Of a stretch of 64,000 nt of DNA, positions 28,301 to 37,397 are shown in pieces. The stretch comes from Salminus brasiliensis. Taxonomy: Eukaryota; Chordata; Actinopteri; Characiformes; Bryconidae. The stretch is taken from assembly GCF_030463535.1 (NCBI RefSeq), contig NC_132900.1, positions 29,779,721 to 29,843,720 of the forward strand, written 5' to 3'. The translations under genes were made by a program, and so were the position numbers. Numbering within the stretch: position 1 is the first letter of the stretch; each line of letters begins with the position of its first letter. Under the pieces are notes generated by a model. The model ran no database searches. It was not told the DNA's origin and was given only the letters and a program-made list of their open reading frames with translations.

Positions 28301-31300
28301 TTGTTTAATAAACATGCCTTTTTTTAAGCAAAGTGAACAGAACATGCTTTTAAGCAAGTCTCAAAGAATGGTGTGTGCTGTGCCAGCCATCTAAGACGCC
28401 CATGAATCATCCTGAACATCAGCTAATGTTCCTCCTCAAGCATCTCCCCCATAATATTAAAGATGCATTCCTTAATGGTTTCCTGATTTTCCTCCTCCTT
28501 GGAATGCGTCCTGTGCTAATGGTTATGAAGGGGGTGCAGTTTTAGAACTGAGCACTTCTGGCAGTGATTTTCCTTCGTTCCTTTTGTTGGAGAATTAGCA
28601 TTCGTCTTTAAGGCAAGATGCCGATCTGTTTTTCAGACTTGCTATAGAAGAGAGAAGGTCTGAACTTTTCAGATCTTTCAACTCTCCGATCCTGCTCCAT
28701 GAAACACGTTCTCGCCCTAAATCTTCAGGTGGATTCACCCTGCTCGCTTCCCAATTAATATCTAACTCCTCCTTCACTATGTGTCCAAATGTTTGTGGAC
28801 ACCCATTCTAGCAGATGCGTTGAGCCACTTAAAGTTGCACCCGTTGCTTGTCTCACAGCTTGTCTAGCCCTGGTAACGGTACCTGGTAGTACTGTCAGCA
28901 GAACAGGACTCAACATGAACGTATCGGCACCATGCTGCCTAATGCCAGGTGTGGGCTAGAGGGGTATAAAGCCCCCAGCATTGAGCTGTGGAGCAGTGGA
29001 ACTGTGTTCTCTGGAATAGTGATGGTGGTGGAGCTCCATCCAATACTTTTGGGATGAGTTGGGGAGGTGGATCATCATCCAGCATTCTGAATGCAATCAA
29101 ACCCTCACAGCAATACTCCTCCAAAACACCTCCAGTAGATTTAACACCCCTGATTACAGATGAAACAATGAATGAGCAGGTGTCCCAGTACTTTTGTCCA
29201 TGCAATGTATCTCACAAAATGCTCCAACTAATGTTTTTAATAGCTTTAATTTCAGAAGCAGAAACACTAAATGAGCAGGTGTCTCAATACTTTTGTCAAC
29301 GCAGTTTTGGTTTTCTAGGAGAAAAGGAGACTCTAGAGGGGTATAAAGCCCCTCAGCACTAGGCTGTGCAGCAGTGGAACTGTGTTCTCTGCAAAAATGG
29401 TAATGAGGGTGGTGCTCCATCCAATACTTTTGGAATGATGTGGGGAGGTGGTGATCATCATCCAGCATTCAGAATGCAATCAAACCCTCACAGCAATACT
29501 CCTCCAAAGCTCCTTCGCCTACACCCCTGATTACAGAAGAAACAATCAATGAGCAGGTGTCCCAGTACTTTTGTCCATGCAGCATATCAGTACAATCCAA
29601 AACCCTGCAGCTTCGTAAATAACATCTCTGAGAGTGCTTGAGGGATTGAGTTTATTGGGCCACTGAGAGAGACTGAAATAACTGCAACTGAACTTCAGTG
29701 AAGTTTCCAAAGTGCATGCCAGGCCTACAGAAGGACGCGGCGGGAACACACAAGCACAGCGGAGTGAATAGCATCTCTTAAGTGCTAATGTCAATGTACT
29801 AGCCTAGTCTTTAACCGGGGGGTGGTCTTCTTGTGGTGTCTCAACTACCACAAACACTATTTGCTAATGGCTACATTGAGACAGCAGCTCGTAAAGCTCA
29901 GATAAAAGTTCCTGCAGGTGTGTTTTTAGGTTCTGGTTCTTGTGTTTAGTCCCTCATCTTGGTGGAGCGAAGACAGTCCTGGTCGGAATTAGAAAGAAAA
30001 AGGTTTAGATTTCGTTTATTTACACAAAGGAAAGATATGAGGCGAGACGGAAGTGTGGGTAAATAGATCTGATCTGGCTGCACGCCTAAACACAGGCACT
30101 CTCTAGACTCTACTACTTAAAGGCTGGTGAAAAAAATATGGTAAGAATACCATACTTACCATAATAAGTAATAATAAATACCATACAAAAATATGATTCT
30201 TAAATTCTTAAATATGGTGAAAACACTCCTCACACACTGCTGAAAAGCCCGTCCTCACACTCTCTGAGGACGTGTCTGGGCGTGGCCTTCACAATCTCAT
30301 GACCTTGCGTGACTGACAGCCCTCTATCACTGGCTAACAGTGTTTGTGTAATTGTATGTACATTACCACGGCAACGTACACAGTCTGAGGTTCCGATATC
30401 CGGAACCTGGATCTGGAATCTGGAGTTATCAGTCCATATATAGGAAAAAGCTTGAGCCACGACCTTGTTAGCAAGGCTAACAAGGCTCCGCCCTCTCTTC
30501 GAGTCGGAGCAAGCTGCTGAGCTAAAGCTAAACCTGGTGAGCTAAGGCTAAAGCCGCCCCGCCGTCCCTCATATCCGGCCTCTTTGCATCCCCTCCTTGC
30601 TTCTAGGTGGAATTTAGCTGCTGGATGCCATGATTGACAGGAGGTCCCAACACAGCATGGTAGCCAGGGAGATCCGCCGGCCGTGGCCCTCCTATTGCTC
30701 ACGCTACAATCACAAGCAGAGAACAAGCACAGGGACAACAGGGCACGCAGGGCAGCTTTAGCTCACCAGGTTGCTCAGACTCGAAAAGAGGGCGGAGCCA
30801 CATTAGCCTTGTGATTGGTCAGGGGTATGCCGACGTAAAGCTGGCCCACTGCTGGGACTGCCCGTTCCAATGGACTGGAGAGCAATACTTTGTGTAGATC
30901 TTCATAAGACATGCTTTGTACATTTACACTGGGGGCACGAGGAGCCAAATTCACTTCATTAATACCGAGCCAAAATCAGACCCAATCAGAACCATCTGGA
31001 TCGGCTACAGTTTCAGTGCGTAACTGAGCGCACAGGAATCGGACTGCCTCTCACCAGCATGAGATCCATGAGGATTCCGAAAAGGCTTGACTGACAGGAA
31101 TAAAATCCTTTCTCAGACCTTCAGCAAAGCCAGTAATAACAAAACAAGGAAAGGAAAATGGCTTCAGCTAAACGCTCATTTATATGCAGACATGAAAATT
31201 CATGAGCAATGAAAAGGGTGACAGGTTCAGAAACCGAACCCCTGTAGTGGAGAGCAGCATTTCTATGACAAAGAGAACATTCTGGTGCACCCTGGTGCTC

Positions 31301-31474
31301 TTGGAGACTAAAATAGAGGACTACCTACTGAGGAATTCTCTAGCTTACTGAGTTCAACAAAGCATGCAGCTCATGTAAGTTCCAGTACAACTCAGCTCCT
31401 CCATGTAATGAACAGAAAGGGCGGCCTCTTCCAGACAAGGCCGAAATGTAGCCCCGCCTTCTTACGATATATAT

Positions 31475-31542
<68 letters not shown>

Positions 31543-31759
31543 AAATTAGCACAAGGAAACCAAACTGTTGGTTATGACTGTTCTTTATTTATTTAAGATA
31601 AAAGTCAAATATTAACTGGTTGTCTTGGTTGCAAGTGTTTTACACAAATTAGCCTAACATTATTTTGTTCTACCGTTTAAAATATACTGAAGAAAGAAAT
31701 CGGAGTAGGTTGATTAGTATCATTAGATGATTGGTTTAAAAATGAATGATATGGCACAA

Positions 31760-31828
<69 letters not shown>

Positions 31829-34555
31829 TTTTTTACTTAATTAATTTAATTGCTACTTGCATATTTTTTTTTATTTATCAGCACATGCCTAATTCCTATA
31901 TTTCTCAACCTCAAACTCAAAATATTGGAATATATCTGGAAATTAAAAACAAGGCTGCCAGTATAAATTACAAGAAAAACAAATCAAATATATTAAATTA
32001 AATAAAGTCTAAAGCAACCCAACTACTGGAGAATTTGAGGTTTGACAGAGGCTAAAATGACCACATAGATGAATAATAACCCAAGAATCCAGTACAAACT
32101 CAGCCAAAGTCCACTTATAAAATATATAAATCTACAGATCTACAAATACGTCAAATTAAAATAAATACATAAATAAATAAATCTGAATTTAGATAATGGC
32201 GGTTTTCTGTTTCTATTTCTTTTTTTTTTTTAAAGATGGTTTTAGTAGTATTGTAGCATCTACCAATTTACATAAGGTAACAAGATGCGCATGAAAAATG
32301 AAAAGATGGGTAAAAGCTTTAGGACACTGCCCTCTGCAGGAGAACAAAGGAAGTACAAAAAAAGACCAGAGTTGGTGTAAATTGAGGGGCTAGCACTACG
32401 GGGCTGTAAATGTGAATAACAGCACTGACCTTCCCCAGGGGGTGTGGACCATCAACGGTTCGCCCATCGTCATCTGGACCCCAACTACAGCAGAAAGGAG
32501 AGTTATTAAACTACTCAGAAAAACATGGTGCTTTCCGAAGCGACAAAACGAGAGAACAACCTAACGAGGCGTGAAACGTGACAAGTCTGTAAATCTGACA
32601 TTTTTTCTGTTGTTAAACTGAGTGACGCGTGTGTGTGTGTGTTCTGTGGCACACACACACACACACACACACACAGACTGTACATATTTTTATCACAATC
32701 TTGGTGTCTGTAATCTAATGCAGTGCTAAAGTGTGTGAACATCCCACTGTGAGAGCAATGCAGGCTAAAGTACAGTGTACACACACAGCCGGGTAAGTCA
32801 ACACAGTGTGACAACTAACCTTCCCACTGTAAACAGTGAGTTAGCGCATGTTCTCCTCAGATTAAAGGTGTATCTATGATTCACTACATGGACAAAAGTA
32901 TTGGGACAGCTGCTTATTTATTGCTTTTTCCAAAATTAAGGGTATTAAAAAAATAGTTTACTCTGCTTTTGTTCCTGCTGTCCAGGAAAAAAAAAAAGCT
33001 TTCTACTAGATTTTGGTGAGTTTAGTTTTAGTGAGTTTGTGAGGTCAGGATGGACACAGTTTTTCCACTGCTCCACAGTTCAATACTGGGGGGCTTTATA
33101 CCCCTCGACTAGCCCACGCCTGGCATTAGGCAGCATGGTGCCTAGCCAATAGGTTCATGTTGATCTGCTCCAGAGAGTCCCATTCTACTGGATCTAGACA
33201 ATGTGTTTGTGTGTCATCAATGGGTGCAACTTAAAGCAGCTAAAAGCTTCCATTAGAATGGGGTGTCCACAAACATTTGGACATGTAGTGCATTTCTTTC
33301 AAGCTAAAACTAACAAACAAAAAAACGTACCTGCAGCTGTAAACATCGTTGACCTGGTAATGTTTATTGAATGCCACTGCCTCCATACTGTCTGTGAGGG
33401 GTCCGTCCAGAACTCGGATACCTGTGAAGTGAACGTTGAGCTTAGGACATTCAGATGAGACAGGGCTGAGCATTGCAATGGCATTAACGTCCAGGCAGCA
33501 CAGTTTACAAACATTACAGTAGTTTGGGAAGGCCTGTGGGACCTTTAATTCCATCCATTCATTAATTATTGCTAATCTGGGGTCACCTCAGAGTTATCTA
33601 TCTTAACTGACCATTGGACTCCACTGGCAGTTTAACCGCTGTGTGGTTGAGTGCAGGATTGGACGAAACAGTGTCCACGAATGGTGGTTCCCAAGGAACA
33701 GGTGTCCTTCTTCTGTTTTCACCTTTAGATGAGCTCCCGAAACTCTCCCAAACCTTACTGTAGAGACCACCACACCACATTACCCACCTGCCACTCTGCT
33801 GCCGTACGCCACTCCCACGGCACAGAAGCTGTTGTTGGACACGGCAGCGATCTCGCCCGCACAGCGGGTTCCGTGGTGGTTATCGCTGTGAGCATCTGGG
33901 TGCGGCATGGGATCCGGATCGTTCGAGTTCAGATCGTAACTGCCCTCTGGACACTGCAACAACATAGGAGATGATTAGTGAGCATCTTTTTGTTATGCTA
34001 ACAACATGCTAGATGGGCACCAAGGTTGCACAACATACAGCATTGTCTCATAGGTCAAAATAGTGTAGGCCACTCGTTAGCCATGTTGTTAAATAGGGAT
34101 GCACCGATCCATCGTGTTTTTGTTTCCGATACAGATAACGATACATGAACTTTGCATATCAGTCGATACCCGATACCTATCCGATACCATTGAAGAATTA
34201 ATAAACCATATACCTCACCATCTGGAAGAGACGTAAGGCCTCTGGATTGGTGTGGGCTTGCAAACTGTTGCTTCCAGTTGCGATTATCTATCGCAAACAG
34301 TCGCAAACGGACAAAACAGTACTGAGCTATAAGTCGATGTTCCTCATTTATCGGGCAGAGATAGATGCACGGTCTCCTCTACCCCTTTCCCTTCCCTCGC
34401 CATGCTAAAACAGACCTAAGAGCTTGTAAACTGCAAGGAAACCTTTCCTAAATTTTACAAAACATGGACTGGATTGAAATCGTATGTCTTCAAAAATCTT
34501 CTTAAAAATTTTCTTAGATTTTCTGCAGTTTACTCTTAAGAGAATTACTGAGAAG

Positions 34556-34602
<47 letters not shown>

Positions 34603-35950
34603 GGTCACCTTACAAAAACACTGGTCTGTAAGGTCAGGCTCTAAAATTATCCTTTTAAATTGATTGATTGGGGATTATTAGAGTCAATGTCGACATTAAT
34701 GACTTTCCGACATCACATCACAGTTCTCATACTGTTTCCCTGTTGGCTGTTTCCTCCACACTCACTTCTAGCTCTTGTTTACTCTTGTTTATCGCATCTT
34801 TGGACACTTCTGTTTTCACTCATTTTGTGCAGATTTAACTGATAATGGAAAATAACGTCCACATACGAAACATAAGAAAAGTGGTTTAAAAGATTTGACT
34901 GCAGAGCCACTTAGAGCCTCATTAGCACTGACATTCTGATCCACTCACATAATTGGGCTGAATATCCTCCAATGTGTGCTGAACCCCATCGTCCACTACA
35001 ACCACAGTGACTCCCGCTCCTGTGATGTTGTGCTCCCACACTCCGGTTACGTTGATGTCCATGCCGCGCTGCACGTCATTGTGCTGTAGAGAAAGAGCAG
35101 ATATGGAGAGGAATAAAAGAAGACAGTGAGGATACACCACTTTGAGTGTGAATACTTAAGGCCAACCATGAATACAGATGGAGTTACTCTGCTGCTGAAA
35201 GTTATGATGTTTTTTTTTTTTTTGCTCCTGGGCGCCCCCTACAGGTGGGGAGTGTAATACACTGTTACATCACTGCAGTAAATCCAAGCTGTGGTTTGAG
35301 CACCACCTAATGAACAGCTGTACACATGCATTTCTGGGCAAGCTGAGGGATACTAAACCGTCGTCAGAAAGAAGGTAAAGAAACATGTGGGCTGACGCGG
35401 TATCTTGTCTGCCTCAGCTGACCCATTACCCTGTGACCGGCTCACCCGCTCGCCTTCCTTACAGCACTTTTGGAAGGTACCGACCAGGGACTCTTTTTAA
35501 AGCCAAAAGAGGTTAAAGAGGTTAACTCACCAAATGCCACTGGCTTGGGTATTTCGGATCGTTGAAAGTCATGCCTCGCTTAGACCTGCTGAGAACGTTC
35601 TCCTGTGAGAACCAGAGCACTCGAGGGTGGGCGGCCAAAGCCTGTTCAGCTGCCCGGTGGTCCCGCCGCTCTTCCCCCTCCTTGTCCGGCACGTGACAGA
35701 ACAGGTAGTGTCCCTCCAGCTGGCCGATCTGGCCGCGACTCTCCAGCCCTGCTTCCCGGGCCACACGCTCAGCCAGCCCGTCCAGGGAGCCTCCCTGCAG
35801 ATCGGAGCCCTGGCTCAGCTGCAGCGCCCAGGAGCGGCCTGGCTCACAGGCCAGCGAGGCAGAGAGAGGGCTGCGGGAGAACAGGGAGTGCAGGGAGGGC
35901 AAGGTCAGGAGAAGCAGGGTGATGAAGGGAGGGAAGGGGGATAATGCCAT
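11038..35950 (-). CDS. pcsk7: Proprotein convertase subtilisin/kexin type 7, complete, 15 coding exons
   Basis: This is a type I membrane serine endoprotease of the kexin family that cleaves precursors after paired basic residues in the trans-Golgi and at the cell surface. The exons listed separately splice with consistent phase to 720 residues (human about 785). A hydrophobic signal segment spans residues 7-22 and the prodomain ends at RSKR (122-125). The subtilisin domain has catalytic Asp171 (VVDDG), His212 (HHGTRCAGE), oxyanion Asn313 (ASGNGG) and Ser390 ([10 protein letters not shown]). A P domain spans roughly 445-605, one membrane helix about 650-672, and a cytosolic tail of about 48 residues ends NDEDT. 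All key residues are intact. It is convergent with tagln, as in human. Confidence 0.97.
11875..11995 (+). mobile_element. Tc1-like transposase remnant in pcsk7 intron 14
   Basis: The words actgtgaaacatggtggtgg and cagaatca match the conserved 'VKHGGGS' region of fish Tc1-like transposases. Only about 100 bp is recognisable and it cannot be functional. Confidence 0.55.
12122..12239 (-). CDS. pcsk7: pcsk7 coding exon 14
   Basis: It encodes [20 protein letters not shown] then [10 protein letters not shown], the stalk between the P domain and the membrane helix, matching the human AMSGKYLHDDFALPCPPG segment. It ends in phase 0 at CTCAAG|GTATGC. Confidence 0.93.
12514..12812 (-). mobile_element. 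Family A TIR element, internally deleted copy (about 300 bp)
   Basis: Read on the minus strand it has both ends (tacatgtccaaatgtttgtg and the acttttgtccata end) but lacks the central part. Diverged 80-bp direct repeats (12,430-12,510 and 12,815-12,900, sharing ggttcagctgcaaa and ggacaaaataa) flank it. Confidence 0.8.
13164..13257 (-). CDS. pcsk7: pcsk7 coding exon 13
   Basis: It encodes [20 protein letters not shown] and [12 protein letters not shown], the end of the P domain (human RQWQLTLYGS). The donor is GAG|GTGTGG, a weaker match at positions +4 to +6. Confidence 0.9.
13362..13456 (-). CDS. pcsk7: pcsk7 coding exon 12
   Basis: It encodes [20 protein letters not shown] then [11 protein letters not shown] in the P domain. 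The motif [12 protein letters not shown] is conserved with human PCSK7. Confidence 0.93.
14280..14436 (-). CDS. pcsk7: pcsk7 coding exon 11
   Basis: It encodes the P-domain core [19 protein letters not shown] and [25 protein letters not shown] followed by a Leu-rich strand and CPSG(M) is a diagnostic convertase P-domain signature. Confidence 0.95.
14625..14760 (-). mobile_element. Family A TIR element fragment
   Basis: It contains only the left-end portion in reverse orientation: ctagacaagctgtg, tgtcagcaatgg and ggtgtccacaaacttttgg. The rest of the element is missing. Confidence 0.65.
15797..16020 (+). mobile_element. Family A TIR element, 3' truncated
   Basis: It starts at tctacatgtccaaatgtttg and continues through the internal words ccaatagaataggactctct and ccatgctgcctaatgcca. 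It loses similarity near 16,010. It lies in pcsk7 intron 10. Confidence 0.75.
16312..16359. repeat. (CA)n microsatellite
   Basis: About 24 uninterrupted CA units lie within pcsk7 intron 10. Confidence 0.95.
16562..17770. repeat. 31-bp minisatellite in pcsk7 intron 10
   Basis: About 39 copies are built around gatgagcttatgtaccagt followed by tctgactttct. Units near 16,640-16,860 are almost identical, while units right of 17,000 vary in both sequence and length. The whole array is intronic. Confidence 0.92.
18915..19450 (-). mobile_element. Retroelement-like dispersed repeat (longer copy)
   Basis: On the minus strand it runs from gccagtgaagagagaatgc-type sequence on the + strand's right side to an atgtaaatgt tail at 18,915-18,930. 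A shorter copy of the same family occurs at 55,825-56,105. The words ctgaagaccctcctcttccg and gacttgtgtttagtag are shared. The A/T tail suggests a LINE- or SINE-type element; the class is uncertain. Confidence 0.65.
19686..19788 (-). CDS. pcsk7: pcsk7 coding exon 10
   Basis: It encodes [20 protein letters not shown] then [14 protein letters not shown], the start of the P domain (human SVPYLASYVSPVLKE). It ends in phase 1 at AATG|GTATGA. Confidence 0.92.
19985..20520 (+). mobile_element. Truncated Tc1-like transposon (transposase on the minus strand, degenerate)
   Basis: Recognisable fish Tc1-like words run in order: agaagccatgtgtgaaaaag near the left end, gttgaggtctggggtttgac, cattctgttgtagagcttct, gcttgggataattgtcctgt, ccgtgcttgacag, gtggtttgttcagatgcaac. 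The transposase frame is interrupted and the right part is missing. It sits in pcsk7 intron 9. Confidence 0.85.
20673..20777 (-). CDS. pcsk7: pcsk7 coding exon 9
   Basis: It encodes [20 protein letters not shown] then [15 protein letters not shown]. This matches the human '[22 protein letters not shown]' segment at the end of the catalytic domain, with both flanks in phase 0. Confidence 0.96.
21329..21496 (-). CDS. pcsk7: pcsk7 coding exon 8: catalytic serine
   Basis: It encodes [20 protein letters not shown] then [10 protein letters not shown]; Ser390 in GTSAAAP is the nucleophile. It continues with the invariant LTW-like [10 protein letters not shown]. It is a phase 0 exon of 56 codons. 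Confidence 0.97.
22440..22505 (+). mobile_element. Family A TIR element, left-end fragment
   Basis: It contains actatatgtccaaatgtttg followed by cggacacccctttt. Similarity fades after about 60 bp. Confidence 0.55.
22690..23295. repeat. Degenerate 'tagcaaccac' minisatellite
   Basis: Many diverged units of about 21-32 bp are built on catagcaaccacctagcaac. A longer-range duplication is visible: cacactaaggcacccatctg near 22,850 and cacactgtggcacccatctg near 23,175 are followed by the same ttcacttagcaatt text. It lies in pcsk7 intron 7. Confidence 0.8.
24880..25460. repeat. About 70-bp tandem repeat in pcsk7 intron 7
   Basis: Roughly eight copies share gctaggctaaaagctaaccc, followed by cgacctgggga and a ccgctcaga-type block. 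The copies are diverged. A 78-codon open frame across it is a by-product of the repeat. Confidence 0.82.
25522..25790 (+). mobile_element. tRNA-derived SINE, plus orientation
   Basis: The head ggcagtggtggctcagcgg and the B-box-like gggttcgataaccggg resemble a tRNA-derived RNA polymerase III promoter. The body carries aagctgccactgttgggccc and a TG-rich part. A second copy in reverse orientation lies at 39,390-39,681. This copy ends about 75 bp from pcsk7 coding exon 7. Confidence 0.85.
25863..25963 (-). CDS. pcsk7: pcsk7 coding exon 7
   Basis: It encodes [20 protein letters not shown] then [13 protein letters not shown]. This matches human [26 protein letters not shown]. The donor is ATT|GTAAGC, phase 0. 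Confidence 0.95.
26871..27009 (-). CDS. pcsk7: pcsk7 coding exon 6: oxyanion-hole asparagine
   Basis: It encodes [20 protein letters not shown] then [20 protein letters not shown] and IYTVTIG. Asn313 in ASGNGG is the oxyanion residue. It begins in phase 0 after ttcacag. Confidence 0.97.
27707..28194 (+). mobile_element. Family A TIR element, near full length
   Basis: The left end is cactatttgtccaaatgttt and the right end gtgtctcgatacttctgtca before atacagtg. All internal family words are present. It lies in pcsk7 intron 5. Confidence 0.85.
28775..29208 (+). mobile_element. Family A TIR element, near full length
   Basis: The left end is cactatgtgtccaaatgttt and the right end gtgtcccagtacttttgtcc. 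A second truncated right half and a third partial copy follow directly (29,209-29,583), so several insertions or a local duplication are stacked here. Confidence 0.85.
29209..29583 (+). mobile_element. Stacked partial copies of family A
   Basis: A right-end fragment ending near 29,305 (aggtgtctcaatacttttgt) is followed by a 5'-truncated copy from gaggggtataaagcccctca (29,336) to gtgtcccagtacttttgtcc. Confidence 0.75.
30466..30815. mobile_element. Inverted-repeat element of about 340 bp (MITE-like) in pcsk7 intron 5
   Basis: Left arm aaggctccgccctctcttcg, agtcggagcaa and ctggtgagctaa (30,485-30,545) is mirrored by tttagctcaccagg, ctcagactcgaa and agagggcggagcc (30,755-30,800). Outer ends aaggctaacaagg and acattagccttgtg also pair. 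It fits a TIR transposon with long imperfect arms; there is no coding capacity. Confidence 0.7.
31478..31540. repeat. (TA)n microsatellite
   Basis: About 30 TA units in pcsk7 intron 5. Repeated Ile-Tyr codons create spurious open frames on both strands. Confidence 0.95.
31763..31834. repeat. (TA)n plus poly-T tract
   Basis: A TA run to about 31,811 is followed directly by about 23 T. It lies in pcsk7 intron 5, inside a generally AT-rich stretch (31,550-32,300) with no other structure that I can see. Confidence 0.95.
32430..32484 (-). CDS. pcsk7: pcsk7 coding exon 5
   Basis: This 55-nt exon completes the conserved convertase motif [15 protein letters not shown], then HPLGK. The Ser codon is split across the exon 4/5 junction. 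It ends in phase 0 at GGGAAG|GTCAGT. Confidence 0.96.
32882..33291 (-). mobile_element. Family A TIR element, shortened copy
   Basis: The + strand reads cactacatggacaaaagtat at the left and cacaaacatttggacatgta at the right. It lies between pcsk7 coding exons 4 and 5. Confidence 0.85.
33331..33421 (-). CDS. pcsk7: pcsk7 coding exon 4
   Basis: It encodes [20 protein letters not shown] then YQVNDVYSC, nearly identical to human PCSK7. The Gly before IRV and the Ser after YSC are each split by introns. Confidence 0.96.
33788..33953 (-). CDS. pcsk7: pcsk7 coding exon 3: catalytic histidine
   Basis: It encodes [20 protein letters not shown] then [14 protein letters not shown]; His212 in HGTRCAG is catalytic. 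The [11 protein letters not shown] stretch is a calcium-site signature of convertases. Confidence 0.97.
34085..34210. mobile_element. hAT-like transposon end remnant
   Basis: The text agggatgcaccgatccatcg followed by repeated cgatac/ccgatacc words resembles terminal sequence of fish hAT-type elements. There is no coding remnant. It lies in pcsk7 intron 2. Confidence 0.4.
34557..34599. repeat. (TA)n microsatellite
   Basis: About 21 TA units in pcsk7 intron 2. Confidence 0.95.
34949..35083 (-). CDS. pcsk7: pcsk7 coding exon 2: catalytic aspartate
   Basis: It encodes [20 protein letters not shown] then [17 protein letters not shown]. Asp171 (first D of DDG) is the catalytic acid. N-glycosylation sequons NVT and NIT are visible. 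The exon is 45 codons, phase 0 at both ends. Confidence 0.97.
35531..35950 (-). CDS. pcsk7: pcsk7 coding exon 1: signal peptide and prodomain
   Basis: It starts at an ATG in strong context (G at -3 and +4) and encodes [20 protein letters not shown], a signal peptide, then the prodomain with [12 protein letters not shown] and the maturation site [20 protein letters not shown]. The GC-rich exon yields long antisense open frames, which I treat as shadows. It is preceded by an overlapping upstream ORF (35,905-35,988). Confidence 0.96.
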
Positions 35951-35988
35951 AGCAACCGGGTGGGACCCTCAACGCAGCTGCACCACAT
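35905..35988 (-). promoter_or_regulatory. pcsk7: Upstream ORF overlapping the pcsk7 start codon
   Basis: In the leader an ATG (35,988-35,986) in weak context opens a 27-codon frame, out of frame with pcsk7, that ends at TGA 46 nt inside the main coding sequence. If translated it would lower initiation at the main ATG, which must then be reached by leaky scanning. The leader's exon boundary at 36,000 (ttcag|GCTGTAGG) is inferred. Confidence 0.6.
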
Positions 35989-36309
35989 TAGACCTACAGC
36001 CTGAAAAAAAAAGAGAGGGGAGAGAGGAGGAAATGGAGTAAATGAATGGTAAACAGTGGGAGCGTTTAGGAGGAACCACAGAGAGCAGCTCAGCCACAGA
36101 GTGTCTGTCAGACCATGTACAGTTACAGAGCGGGGTCAGGGCCGAGTGCTGAGCTCAGAGCAGAGCGCAGAAAAGACCTGCTGCTGGTAGAGCTGCCCAA
36201 ACCAGGTTTAACACCAAGCAGACACACCCTGGCTTGATTACTGACAACCCTATCCATCCCAGCCCAAACATCTACTAGACAAAACCTTTCCAGCAATATC
36301 TGACTCTGA

Positions 36310-36775
36310 ACACCACAATTAAACAGATTCCAGGAGACGAGAAGATGAGGAAAGTGAGCGGAAAGGGTTACACAGCCAGTTCGGAAGCTGTGGGGCTCAA
36401 GCAAACCACAGAGAGAGCCATTATCTGCAAATGGAGAAAACTGGCAACAGTGGTGAATCTTCCCAGAAGTGGCCGGCCTACCGAAATTCTTCCAAGAGCA
36501 CAGCGACAAAAGCCCTCCAATGTGTCTCAATTAAAGCAATTCTGAAAAGAGGAGTGGGCCAAAATTCCTTCGGAAAAGAGGAGTGGGCCAAGACTGACCT
36601 TCAGTTACTGGAAGCCTGGGTGCGGTTATATAAAGCTTTCGGGGGGTCGTTACTTTTTCACAGGTTTAAAAACAGTACGCTGTATGAGGATCTGAAACTG
36701 CTTAGGGTGACAAATATGCAAAAACTGAAGAAATCAAGAAGGGGCAAAAAACAAAAACACACCACTGGACTGTAC
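36310..36775 (+). pseudogene. Degenerate Tc1-like transposase fragment
   Basis: A 66-codon frame (36,345-36,545) reads KVSGKGYTASSEAVGLKQTT followed by CKWRKLATVVNLPRSGRP. This is the helix-turn-helix and NLPRSGRP hinge of Tc1 transposases. Downstream gggggtcgttactttttcac and ggtgacaaatatgcaaaaac match the non-coding 3' end of the same elements, so most of the catalytic domain is deleted. Confidence 0.85.
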
Positions 36776-36825
36776 TCATCACACTTCACTATATCATGCA
36801 AGGTTCCACAGGCTGGTGTAGTTAT

Positions 36826-37290
36826 ACAATACGGACAAAAGTATTTGGACACCTGCTCATTTACTGGCTCTTCTGAAATCCAGGGTTGGAGTAACTGGAG
36901 GCTCTACTGTCCAGGGAAGACGGCTTTCTACTAGACTTTGGAGGAGCACTGACAAGACTTATTTAGTAGTATCTCAGCTTAGAGGGATCTTTCGGACCCT
37001 GGTCTGAGTGAACACTTGGAGGACCAGGACACAGCGCCCAGTGAAATAGTGGGGTTTGTTATGGCAAATAAAACTTAATAATAATAATAATAATAATAAT
37101 AATATTTTCCACTCTTGCGCAACACAAATTATATTAATATTGATTAACAGAGATATTGACCTTATTCCAACCCTCACACACACCGTCCTACAACTTAGGA
37201 CTACTTCACGTCCCCCAGTGCCCCCTTTTTAGAAAACCAAAAATATGGACACCCTAATAGAAGGTGTCTACAAACTTCTGAACACACAGT
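36826..37290 (-). mobile_element. Family A TIR element, disrupted copy
   Basis: One end is at 36,826 (atacggacaaaagtatttgg), the other at 37,255-37,290 (aaggtgtctacaaacttctg). The middle contains unrelated AT-rich sequence including an AAT microsatellite, so it is deleted and/or invaded. Confidence 0.6.
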
Positions 37291-37397
37291 GTTAGTGGTT
37301 GAACCTCTAAAATTATAATTAATGCCAATATTTAATCTTAATATACATGGAAATGCCAAGATATGCCAGGTTATTAAACAAGCCCCCATAAAACCAA

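Noticed and set aside
31340-31596. Open frames with Ile-Tyr repeats
   Set aside because: They are a translation of a TA microsatellite.
35605-35944. Plus-strand open frames of 105 codons opposite pcsk7 exon 1
   Set aside because: They are antisense shadows of a GC-rich coding exon with no independent motifs.
36345-36934. Functional transposase gene
   Set aside because: Only the helix-turn-helix region is recognisable; the catalytic part is missing and non-coding Tc1 3' sequence follows almost directly.
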